A DNA stretch of 15,093 nucleotides from Planctomycetaceae bacterium (GTDB taxonomy: Bacteria > Planctomycetota > UBA1135 > GCA-002686595): positions 1-15,093 of the forward strand of contig JABWBL010000024.1 of NCBI GenBank assembly GCA_013360535.1, in the 5' to 3' direction. Below, piece by piece: positions 1-6,091 of this stretch. The number at the start of each line of letters is the position of its first letter. Positions within the stretch are counted from its first letter, which is position 1. The notes under the pieces are model-generated. The model ran no database searches. It was not told where the DNA came from and saw only the letters and a list, made by a program, of their open reading frames with translations. Position numbers and translations under genes: made by a program.

Positions 1-4
1 ATGC

Positions 5-30
5 GAGGCCCCCCCTCGAGGGGGGGCCTC
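5..30. terminator. Perfect 26-nt GC-rich palindrome, possible terminator
   Basis: Positions 5-15 (GAGGCCCCCCC) are exactly complementary to 20-30 (GGGGGGGCCTC), with TCGA between them, so the hairpin has an 11-bp stem. Neither side carries a clear T-run, so it is not a textbook intrinsic terminator. It lies about 275 nt downstream of the stop of the minus-strand gene at 306 and just inside the left window edge. It may therefore serve a plus-strand gene that ends before the window, or act on both strands. The palindrome itself is certain; the function is a guess. Confidence 0.45.
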
Positions 31-131
31 TCGATCCCGTTCGGGCACTGAGTACCGGTCGAGGACGCCGCTCTTACCTTCGAGGACTTGGCCTCCAGCG
101 CATTCCGGCGATCCTCTCCCGGTGAAGGTCG

Positions 132-152
132 ACCTCCATTCTCCATGGAGGT
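132..152. repeat. 8-bp inverted repeat with anti-Shine-Dalgarno-like arm
   Basis: ACCTCCAT (132-139) pairs with ATGGAGGT (145-152) around the 5-nt loop TCTCC. One arm contains CCTCC, the sequence complementary to a Shine-Dalgarno site, and the other contains GGAGG. No open reading frame of note follows either arm, so this is more likely a structural hairpin than a translation signal. It is the first of four consecutive hairpins in this gene-free stretch. Confidence 0.45.
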
Positions 153-172
153 TGAGAGATACAAGCGCGTCA

Positions 173-211
173 TTTTCTGGCCGCTGCCTTGTTTCTCCTG
201 CGGCCAGAAAA
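173..211. repeat. 12-bp inverted repeat TTTTCTGGCCGC / GCGGCCAGAAAA
   Basis: TTTTCTGGCCGC (173-184) is the exact reverse complement of GCGGCCAGAAAA (200-211), separated by a 15-nt loop. Read on the minus strand, the T-run at 208-211 comes directly after the neighbouring hairpin at 213-241. This stem could therefore compete with, or follow, a terminator structure. The pairing is seen directly; the regulatory role is not established. Confidence 0.5.
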
Positions 212-241
212 GCTCCGGGGACGCTTGATGCGTCCCCGGAG
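207..241 (-). terminator. Likely intrinsic terminator of the secreted-protein gene
   Basis: CTCCGGGGACGC (213-224) and GCGTCCCCGGAG (230-241) form a perfect 12-bp stem with a 5-nt TTGAT loop. Read in the minus direction, the stem is followed by C-TTTT-C, which gives a short U-tract. This matches an intrinsic terminator for the minus-strand gene whose stop codon is at 306-308, about 65 nt upstream in that direction. The U-tract is only four bases long, as can be seen in GC-rich genomes. Confidence 0.55.
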
Positions 242-253
242 AGCGACCCCCCA

Positions 254-279
254 AGCCGCGCGCTTCGCGCGGCGCGGCT
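254..279. repeat. GC-rich hairpin downstream of the secreted-protein gene
   Basis: AGCCGCG (254-260) pairs with CGCGGCT (273-279), and the interior GCGC-TTC-GCGC (260-270) can form its own stem. No T-run follows on either strand. It sits about 26 nt beyond the stop codon of the minus-strand gene ending at 306. It probably stabilises the 3' end of that mRNA or contributes to termination together with the hairpin at 213-241. Confidence 0.4.
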
Positions 280-305
280 GAGGTGGTTCCGCGACTAGTC
301 AGCGA

Positions 306-1688
306 TCACGGCTGGTAGGTCAGCTCGACACCGTTGGAGAGGTTCGTGGCCTTGCCAGCCGGCGGGTCGCGGAACCACGCCTGAACCTGAACGATGTCGC
401 CCGCCGACCAGGGGTTGCCGAGCGCGGACGGGTTGGCGGCCTGGAAGGCGTTCCAGTCGAGCGCGAGCGTGCCGTCGCAGGCGCCCGCCGTGCCACCCGA
501 GGTCTGGGTGCCGGTGCGCTGCGTCGGGGCCTTCACGCACAGGAAGCTCGTGGCGTTCCAGGGCGCGGCGGCCTGGCCGGTGATCGAGTAGAAGATCAGG
601 CCCGACTTCTGGCCCTCGACGTTGCTGACCGAGATGTTGCACGCGGTCGCGGCGGTGACGCTCGGCTGCGCGCTGGCGGAGATCGCGGCGACGCAGTTGT
701 TGGTCGTCGTGCCGGCGGTGCAGTAGTTGACCGGCGGGGAGACCGTCACGTCGAGCTCGTAGATGTAGACGCTGTCCGGCGTGTCCTGGTGCAGCGCGCA
801 GAGCTTGGTGACGCCCGAGCCGTCGTTGAAGAACTCGACGCCGCCGGCGAGGTTCGAGGAGGCGGTGCCCGTCAGGTTGCCGTCGAACTGGCGCCCGGTC
901 AGGGTGCCGGTCGACTTGTTGACTTCCTTGAAGACCACGAGGTCGTTCGTGCCCGAGCCCGTGCCCGCGCTCGCGTTCTGGTCGAACTGCCAGAGCGTGT
1001 CGTTGAACGAGTCGTAGGCGATGCCGTACGTCGCGCCCGCGTTGCCCGCGTACTCGCCGGCGTAGGTGAACGCCGTGCCGTTGAACGTGAACTTCCACAT
1101 CGCCGTGTTGAAGTTCTTGACGTAGAACGTGCCGGAGTTGTCGAGCGCCAGCGCGCGGACGGTCTGGGTCGAGAGGAACGTGCCACCCGTCGGCAGGATG
1201 TACGTGTTGGTGTAGCTCAGCGTGCCGTTCGCGCCCGCGTTGGGGTTGAACGTGTACTCCTTCATCACGCGGCCTTCCATGCCGGCCCACAGCTTGAAGT
1301 TGGCGTGGTCGACGGCGAAGTCGCGGACGCCCCACTGCGAGGCGGTCGCCTGGGTCATGTCCTGGATGAACGACTGGATGTAGACGCCGTTGAGGTCGTA
1401 CTGGTGGATCGCGAACGCACCCGCGGTGCCGGCGCCGCCGGAAACCCACAGGTAGTTCCACGCGCGGGCTGCGCCGAGCAGGCGGTTCCACACGGTGCCC
1501 GGAGCGGGCGGCAGGGTGATCGGCGTCTGGACGTCGATCGGTCCCTGGAGGACCGAACCGAGGGCCATCTGCGGAGCGGAAACGGGGATCGCGTTCGGCG
1601 TGCCGGAAGCCGGAGCGCGGTCCTCGCTCTGGGCGAAAGCGCCAGAGCCGAGGGCCAGCAGCGAGGTGACGAGAAGAGCAGCTCTCAT
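306..1688 (-). CDS. Secreted beta-propeller-like protein with planctomycete-type C-terminal domain
   Basis: The 460-aa product starts with a clear signal peptide (MRAALLVTSLLALGSGAFAQ, cleavage probably after residue 19). Residues about 65-315 have short WD/NHL-like repeats (RDFAVDHANFKLWAGMEGRV, VRALALDNSGTFYVKNFNT, GIAYDSFNDTLWQFD), suggesting a beta-propeller. Residues about 321-460 form a separate module rich in Cys (C323, C332, C350, C384, C404) with NVEGQKSGLIFYS, FLCVKAPTQRTG, DWNAFQAANP and VQAWFRDPP. I recall this module as a recurrent C-terminal domain of exported proteins in large marine planctomycetes; that is memory, not a search. The ATG at 1688 is preferred over the upstream ATG at 1733 because GGAG (1695-1698) lies 6 nt upstream and the signal peptide starts there. 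It is transcribed alone, and its enzymatic function, if any, is unknown. A surface or cell-wall role is plausible. Confidence 0.8.
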   Translation of the reverse strand: MRAALLVTSLLALGSGAFAQSEDRAPASGTPNAIPVSAPQMALGSVLQGPIDVQTPITLPPAPGTVWNRLLGAARAWNYLWVSGGAGTAGAFAIHQYDLNGVYIQSFIQDMTQATASQWGVRDFAVDHANFKLWAGMEGRVMKEYTFNPNAGANGTLSYTNTYILPTGGTFLSTQTVRALALDNSGTFYVKNFNTAMWKFTFNGTAFTYAGEYAGNAGATYGIAYDSFNDTLWQFDQNASAGTGSGTNDLVVFKEVNKSTGTLTGRQFDGNLTGTASSNLAGGVEFFNDGSGVTKLCALHQDTPDSVYIYELDVTVSPPVNYCTAGTTTNNCVAAISASAQPSVTAATACNISVSNVEGQKSGLIFYSITGQAAAPWNATSFLCVKAPTQRTGTQTSGGTAGACDGTLALDWNAFQAANPSALGNPWSAGDIVQVQAWFRDPPAGKATNLSNGVELTYQP

Positions 1689-1694
1689 GAGTAT

Positions 1695-1698
1695 CTCC
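1695..1698 (-). promoter_or_regulatory. Ribosome binding site deciding the start at 1688
   Basis: On the minus strand GGAG lies six bases before the ATG at 1688. The longer open frame begins 15 codons further upstream, and its extra residues (MRGTTRRAQPSSEIL) would bury the signal peptide. The shorter start is therefore preferred. Confidence 0.6.
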
Positions 1699-1818
1699 GA
1701 GGAGGGTTGCGCCCTGCGAGTCGTTCCTCTCAACCTGATTCGAAAGGCCGAAGGGCGTAGCGCGAGTCTGCCATGGGCGGCTTTTCTTGGGGAGACTCCC
1801 CGGGAACTTCCCTCGGAC

Positions 1819-2097
1819 TTACGCGGCTTTCCCGCGGTCTTGCTCCGCGGCTGCGGCGAAGCGCAGGGACGGCCGATGGCCGAAGTCCCGCTCGAAGCTG
1901 TCGAGCAGTTCGTCGCGGCTGCGACGGGCGACTTGGACGTCGTGGGTACCGAGCGAGGCCCGCAGGCGCCGCTTGCGACCGTCGGCCGTGTGGTAGGTGA
2001 ACGCGATCCACCAGACCTTGCCGTTGAGCCAGAGGTGGTGGTCGGGATCGGTCGCGCCGTCGAGGGCGCGGGTGAAGCGGGGCGGGTGGGTCTTCAT
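1819..2097 (-). CDS. Small protein resembling an isolated integrase arm-type DNA-binding domain
   Basis: The 92-aa product has the core HLWLNGKVWWIAFTYHTADG followed by RKRRLRASLGTHDVQVARRS and a helix (RDELLDSFERDF). This follows the three-strand plus helix pattern of the N-terminal arm-binding (AP2-like) domain of tyrosine recombinases, with its typical W-W-I-x-(Y/F)-T, basic turn, SLGT and downstream helix. A full integrase is 350-450 aa, and nothing in this frame matches the core-binding or catalytic domains; the protein stops at a TAA soon after residue 90. The ATG at 2097 was chosen because the sequence upstream in frame is low-complexity Arg/Pro/Ala. No Shine-Dalgarno site is visible, and an inverted repeat abuts the start codon. 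It may be a stand-alone DNA-binding protein, a domesticated integrase remnant or a conserved planctomycete orphan. Sequence-specific binding is inferred. Confidence 0.65.
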   Translation of the reverse strand: MKTHPPRFTRALDGATDPDHHLWLNGKVWWIAFTYHTADGRKRRLRASLGTHDVQVARRSRDELLDSFERDFGHRPSLRFAAAAEQDRGKAA

Positions 2098-2132
2098 CGG
2101 TGGTTGGAGCCGGACGGACGCTGGAACCACCG
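2098..2132. promoter_or_regulatory. Inverted repeat abutting the start of the integrase-like gene, possible operator
   Basis: CGGTGGTT (2098-2105) and AACCACCG (2125-2132) are perfect 8-bp inverted arms with a 19-nt spacer. The left arm touches the ATG of the minus-strand gene at 2097. In DNA it could be a dyad operator for the small DNA-binding protein it precedes. In mRNA it would form a hairpin just before the start codon. The repeat is seen directly; the role is inferred. Confidence 0.45.
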
Positions 2133-2360
2133 GAGCGCGGGACCGCCGAGCGTTCGCCGCGGGACACTTCGTTGCGGGAGCCTCGCGGCTCGCGCCACAT
2201 CGCGCGCCCCCGTGGGGACGCATCTGGGCACCTTGGGTTGTCCTCCCAGGTTGCCGGACCCGCGAACCCGCGGGCCACTCCGGATGTGCGCGAAATTCTG
2301 GGGCCGCCCGTCGTGGGCCGCAAGGGGCTGGTGTGTCATGGAACGCGAGGAGCCCCCCGC
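2133..2360. other. Divergent intergenic region between the integrase-like and DUF6288-type genes
   Basis: This GC-rich stretch separates divergently transcribed genes and should contain both promoters. No convincing -10/-35 pair could be picked out. An imperfect 9-bp hairpin (GCGGGAGCC at 2174-2182 with GGCTCGCGC at 2187-2195, one mismatch, loop TCGC) may lie in a leader. Open frames crossing the region in both directions read as Arg/Gly/Pro-rich noise. Confidence 0.35.
2347..2352 (+). promoter_or_regulatory. Ribosome binding site of the PDZ/toroid protein
   Basis: GAGGAG lies eight bases before the ATG at 2361. This supports the start that begins exactly at a signal peptide rather than the in-frame ATG at 2100. 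Confidence 0.65.
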
Positions 2361-3869
2361 ATGATCCGAACGAGCGTCTCTCACCTTCTCGCGCTGGCCC
2401 TGCTCGCCGGCACCGCCGCCGCGCAGGTCCACTACGGCCCCGACGGCCACCCGTGGAGGCAGCGCGCGGACTCCGGCCCGGACGCGGAGGTGCCGGGCTG
2501 GTACTACAACCTCGGGCTCTCGGGGCTGCGCATCGAGCTCGTCGAGAACGCCCCGGCCACGCTCGTCGTGCGCCACGTGTTCGACGGCTCGCCCGCGCAC
2601 AAGAAGCTCGCGCTGGGGGACGTGATCGTCGGCGCGGCGGGCAAGCGCTTCGCGACGCCGCACCGCAACGGCTACGGCATGGACAAGTTCGGAGCGCACG
2701 GGCCCGTGCTCGAGTTCGCGAACGCGCTCGAGGAATGTCAGGGGCCGCAAGCGAACGGCAAGCTCGCCCTGCTCGTGCAACGCGACGGCAAGGAGCGCGA
2801 GGTCACGCTCGACGTCGGCCAGCGCCACGGCACGTTTTCGCCGACGTTTCCTGCGGAATGCCGCAAGAGCGAGCGCATCAGGGCCGAGCTGCTCGAGTTG
2901 CTCGTCGCCGCGCAACGCGAGGACGGCTCGTTCGGCGATCCGGTGGTCGACACGTTCGCACCGCTCGCGCTGTTGCAGGGCGACAAGCCCGCGCACGCCA
3001 AGGCCGTCGAGCGCAACGTGCGCTTCCACGCGCGCACGACGAAGGCCGTCGACGTCGATTCGCTGATCAACTGGCGCTACATGACCGCGGCGATCGTGAT
3101 GAGCGAGTACCAGCTCGCGACGCGCGAGAAGGGGGTCGTGGCGGAGCTCGCCGAGGTGCGTGACTTCCTGTACTCGTCGCAGTACCTGTCGCTCTCGCAG
3201 CTCAAGCCGAGCGTCAAGCAGTCGCACCCCGACTCGTGGCCCGAGAGCGAGCTCGAGCAGCACGGCGGCTGGGGCCACAACACCGGCTTCGAGGGCTACG
3301 GACCGATCGCGATGCTCACCGGGCAAGGTGCGCTCGCGTTTGCGTTGATGAGCCGCTGCGGCGTCGAGGTCGACCGCGCGCGCCACGACGCCGCCTACGC
3401 GTTCCTCGAGCGCGGCACCGGCTCGAACGGCTACGTCTGGTACGGAGACGAGGTCGCGGGCGACAAGGACTGGGCCGACATGGGCCGCACGGGCGCTGCG
3501 GGAATCGCGAACGCGCTCTCACCGTGGCCCGACGCGACCTACCGCTCGCGCGCCAGGCGCCATTCCGCCGTGATCGGCGAGCACCCCGAGAGTTTCCCCG
3601 ACACGCACGGCTCGCCGATCCTCGGCATGGGCTACGCCGGCCTCGCCGCGTGGGTCGAGCCCACGAACTTCCGCCGCTTGATGGACGCGAACCGCTGGTG
3701 GTTCACGCTCGCGCAGTGCAACGACGGCTCCTTCTACTACCAGCCCAACCGCGACAACGCCGGCTACGGCTCCGACGCGCGGCTGCAGGCGAGCGCCGTC
3801 ACGGCTTTCCTGTTCTCGATCCCGCTCAAGCGCCTCGCGCTCACCGGGCGCACGTTCCCGACACGCTGA
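2361..3869 (+). CDS. Secreted PDZ-like plus alpha/alpha-toroid protein (probable DUF6288)
   Basis: The 502-aa product begins with a signal peptide (MIRTSVSHLLALALLAGTAAAQ). Residues about 48-152 look like a PDZ domain, with GLRIELVEN, VRHVFDGSPAHKKLALGDVI and a final RDGKEREVTLDVG strand. Residues about 168-490 are helical and carry repeated Gly/aromatic turns (AQREDGSFGD, QHGGWGHNTGFEGYG, GTGSNGYVWYGDE, AQCNDGSFYYQPN) reminiscent of the QW-type turns of alpha/alpha-toroid proteins such as terpenoid cyclases and prenyltransferase beta subunits. This architecture matches what I recall of DUF6288 proteins of Planctomycetes and Verrucomicrobia, whose function is unknown. There is no terpene-cyclase DxDD motif, so cyclase activity should not be assumed. 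A polysaccharide- or peptide-binding role outside the cell is possible. It is monocistronic and converges with the next gene, only 6 nt separating their stop codons. Confidence 0.75.
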   Translation: MIRTSVSHLLALALLAGTAAAQVHYGPDGHPWRQRADSGPDAEVPGWYYNLGLSGLRIELVENAPATLVVRHVFDGSPAHKKLALGDVIVGAAGKRFATPHRNGYGMDKFGAHGPVLEFANALEECQGPQANGKLALLVQRDGKEREVTLDVGQRHGTFSPTFPAECRKSERIRAELLELLVAAQREDGSFGDPVVDTFAPLALLQGDKPAHAKAVERNVRFHARTTKAVDVDSLINWRYMTAAIVMSEYQLATREKGVVAELAEVRDFLYSSQYLSLSQLKPSVKQSHPDSWPESELEQHGGWGHNTGFEGYGPIAMLTGQGALAFALMSRCGVEVDRARHDAAYAFLERGTGSNGYVWYGDEVAGDKDWADMGRTGAAGIANALSPWPDATYRSRARRHSAVIGEHPESFPDTHGSPILGMGYAGLAAWVEPTNFRRLMDANRWWFTLAQCNDGSFYYQPNRDNAGYGSDARLQASAVTAFLFSIPLKRLALTGRTFPTR

Positions 3870-3875
3870 CTTCGG

Positions 3876-4289
3876 TCACGCGCGATCCCAGATCCACCAC
3901 CAGTTCGCCGCGAGCGCGACGAGACCGAGGCTCCACAGGAGCCAGCGCGCGGGCGGGTCGAGCTCGACCTCGAGGCGTTTCGCGGTCGCGAGGCGCAGCA
4001 GCGTGAGCGTCGCGAGGATTCCCAGCACGCTCATCACGAGCGGATTCCAGGCCCAAGCCTCGACGAGGTCGCCGTGGAGCGCCGCGAGGACGCCGCGCGA
4101 CGAACCGCAGCTCGGGCACGGACGGCCGGTGAGGCGCTTGAAGTGGCACAGCACAAGGCCGCCGCCCTCGCCGTCGCCGAACCGAAGTCCGAGCGCGACG
4201 ATGGCGGCCCACAGGGCGAAAACCAACAGGGCCCACAAGGGGACGCTGGGCACTCTCGAGGCAGGAACACGCCGAAGGGTGACGCGCAA
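3876..4289 (-). CDS. DUF2752 family membrane protein
   Basis: The product, up to 137 aa, has a first membrane segment at about residues 17-35, then the family signature LCHFKRLTGRPCPSCGSSRG (C48, C58, C61, R65) followed by LHGDLVEAWAWNPL. Two further membrane segments lie at about 82-100 and 115-132. The Cys-rich motif and three-helix layout are typical of DUF2752, whose function is unknown. The start is uncertain: the longest frame begins with TTG at 4289, while GTG at 4253 would leave the first helix intact, and neither has a good ribosome binding site. It follows the DUF4190-type gene by 31 nt in the same direction, a pairing I recall in several bacterial groups. The three cysteines could bind metal or form a disulfide; this is inference. 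Confidence 0.85.
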   Translation of the reverse strand: MRVTLRRVPASRVPSVPLWALLVFALWAAIVALGLRFGDGEGGGLVLCHFKRLTGRPCPSCGSSRGVLAALHGDLVEAWAWNPLVMSVLGILATLTLLRLATAKRLEVELDPPARWLLWSLGLVALAANWWWIWDRA

Positions 4290-4320
4290 GAGGCCAGGCT
4301 CGCTGGGCCGTCGCGGCGAG

Positions 4321-4584
4321 CTAGCTGTTGCTTGCGACCAAGCCAGCCACGATGAGCATGTAGCCGATCAGCGCCAGCAGCTGAAGCACGCCGAAGATGA
4401 TGCCGATGATGCCGCAGATCTTGCCGGCATTCGTCATGCCCTCACCGCTGCGATCCATCTGTCCATCGGCCATCGCCGCAAGGTCCGTCTTGCCCATGAG
4501 AAACGCCGGGATGCCGAGAAAGCCGCAGCAGACCAGCGAGGAGATGCCGAGGACGAGGATCAGCGTGGCGCGGTGGGGACGCAT
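4321..4584 (-). CDS. DUF4190-like small membrane protein
   Basis: The 87-aa product has two membrane segments (about residues 7-29 and 55-83). Between them is a short hydrophilic stretch, MGKTDLAAMADGQMDRSGEG, followed by MTNAGKICGIIGIIFGVL. The pattern 'G-[KN]-x-D-L-x-x-M-x-x-G-x-M-D-x-x-G-x-G-x-T-x-x-G-[KR]-x-x-G-I-I-G' is characteristic of DUF4190 proteins. The ATG at 4584 has AGGAA seven bases upstream. The gene is probably co-transcribed with the DUF2752 gene that follows on the minus strand. Function is unknown; membrane organisation or stress roles have been guessed for the family but nothing here shows it. Confidence 0.85.
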   Translation of the reverse strand: MRPHRATLILVLGISSLVCCGFLGIPAFLMGKTDLAAMADGQMDRSGEGMTNAGKICGIIGIIFGVLQLLALIGYMLIVAGLVASNS

Positions 4585-4746
4585 GGGAAGTTCCTGTAGG
4601 GCGATGGGGGTGCTGGAAGGGCGAAACCAGACGAGCTAACGCCCGGGAGGCGGGAGGTTAGCGGTGAGGTTCGTCGGCGCGCAAGGTGGAGGCCCGCGCA
4701 CCTCGCGTCGTGCGCTGCCGCGCAGGCCTTCCGCGTGCCCCTTGCG
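4585..4746. other. Intergenic region upstream of the DUF4190 gene
   Basis: This 162-nt stretch holds the presumed promoter of the DUF4190/DUF2752 pair and the 3' end of the transporter transcript. A short perfect stem (TGCGC 4711-4715 with GCGCA 4720-4724) lies about 25 nt past the transporter stop but has no T-run. No gene is apparent. Confidence 0.3.
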
Positions 4747-6003
4747 TCACTCGGCCTGCTCGGCCGCCTTGTCTCGGAAAAGTGCGACGAAGACGAGGAA
4801 AACGCCGAGCGCCGCCGCCGCGAGCAGGCCCCAGAAGTGCTGCCAGTCGACGAGCCCCTCGGCGCTGGTGTTCGACGCGAGCAGCCGCGCCACGACCTGC
4901 GCGCCGAGACCGAGGCCCAGGCCCTGCGTGACGAGCACGAGGAAACCCTGCGCCTGGCCGCGCAGCTCGCGCGGCGCCTTGCGGTCGACGTACAGGAAGC
5001 CCGTGACGAAGAAGAAGTCGTAGCAGATGCCGTGCAGCACGATCGCGACGATCGCCATCCACATCACGTGGTCGTTCGCGGCGAAGCTGAACAGGCCATA
5101 ACGCACGACCCACGCGAGCATGCCGACCGCGAGCATCCACTTGATGCCCAGGCGCCGGAGGAACAGCGGCATCGTGACCATGAACAGGATCTCGGACATC
5201 TGTCCGTAGGTCATGGTGAAGGTCGAGTTCGTGTCGCCGATCGCCGGGCTGGCGATGAAGCCGCGCGCCTGGTTGTAGTAGCCCGCGAGCGGGATGCAGA
5301 TCAGGAACGAGCACAGGATGAAGATCGCGTAGGGCGCGGACTTCATCAGCGCGAGCGAGTCGAGGCCGAGCAGCTCGCGCGCGCTCACGGCCTTGCCCTT
5401 GCCGGGAGGCGGCGTGTTGGGGAGCGTCAGCGAATACAGCGCGAGCAGGATCGACGCACCGCCCGCGAGCCAGAACTGCGCCGGACTCTTGTCGCCGCCG
5501 GGGAGCCGGCTCACCACGATTCCGGCCGCGATCCAGCCGATCGTGCCCCACACGCGCACGATCGGGAACTGCTTCTCCGGCGCAGTCATGTTGGCGAGGC
5601 TCAGCGTCGTCGTGAGCCCGACCGTCGGCATGTAGAACAGCATGTGCGCGAACAGCGCGAGGATGTACGGGTGCGTGAAGCCCATCGCCGCGTCGGCGCC
5701 GGCGCTGCCCGCGATCGCCGGAACGCCGAGGAGGATCGCGCCACCGACGAAGTGCATCGCGGCGAGCACACGCTGCGTCGCGAAGTAACGGTCGGCGACC
5801 ATGCCGAGGAAAAACGGCGAGATGCACGAGGCGATCGGGCCGACGGTGTAGGCCCAGCCGATCAGCTCGCCCAAGCCCACGCCTTCGGTCGTCATCCAGC
5901 CCGTCATGGACACGTACCACGCGCCCCAGACGAAGAACTGGAGGAACATCATCACCGAGAGGCGGGACTGGATCGCGGGTGCGGGAGGCGCGCTCGTGCT
6001 CAT
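4747..6003 (-). CDS. MFS transporter, nucleoside:H+ symporter (NupG/XapB-like) family
   Basis: The 418-aa product has about 12 hydrophobic segments and matches the nucleoside-proton symporter branch of the major facilitator superfamily: the N-terminus RLSVMMFLQFFVWGAWYVSM, the loop-2 region FFLGMVADRYFATQRVLA, IVRVWGTIGWIAAGIV, and GICYDFFFVTGFLYVD are all recognisable. Length fits the family (about 410-430 aa). In planctomycetes, members of this family sit in many catabolic clusters, so the real substrate may be a sugar or nucleoside derivative. The gene lies 88 nt downstream of the sialidase-like gene on the same strand, so a two-gene operon importing the released product is plausible. The ATG at 6003 is the natural start, with the first helix about 15 residues in; the ribosome binding site is weak. 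It ends in a hydrophilic tail (FRDKAAEQAE). Confidence 0.85.
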   Translation of the reverse strand: MSTSAPPAPAIQSRLSVMMFLQFFVWGAWYVSMTGWMTTEGVGLGELIGWAYTVGPIASCISPFFLGMVADRYFATQRVLAAMHFVGGAILLGVPAIAGSAGADAAMGFTHPYILALFAHMLFYMPTVGLTTTLSLANMTAPEKQFPIVRVWGTIGWIAAGIVVSRLPGGDKSPAQFWLAGGASILLALYSLTLPNTPPPGKGKAVSARELLGLDSLALMKSAPYAIFILCSFLICIPLAGYYNQARGFIASPAIGDTNSTFTMTYGQMSEILFMVTMPLFLRRLGIKWMLAVGMLAWVVRYGLFSFAANDHVMWMAIVAIVLHGICYDFFFVTGFLYVDRKAPRELRGQAQGFLVLVTQGLGLGLGAQVVARLLASNTSAEGLVDWQHFWGLLAAAALGVFLVFVALFRDKAAEQAE

Positions 6004-6091
6004 GGATGGCCTGAGGTGGCGGTGGTGGGGTGGGACCGGGCGGACGATAGCGAGTGGACGAGCGGGATGCGCGCGCCCGGAAGTCGGGCTT

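Noticed and set aside
1..305. tRNA, SRP RNA or rRNA fragment in the left gene-free region
   Set aside because: No cloverleaf, TpsiC-like motif or conserved SRP/rRNA core was found; only simple hairpins are visible.
1787..1804. Stem GGGGA/TCCCC near the end of the integrase-like gene as a terminator
   Set aside because: Only five strong base pairs, and the strand transcribed there has an A-run rather than a T-run after it.
2100..2360. Upstream extension of the PDZ/toroid protein to an ATG at 2100
   Set aside because: The added residues are Arg/Gly/Pro-rich, and the ATG at 2361 has both a ribosome binding site and a signal peptide.
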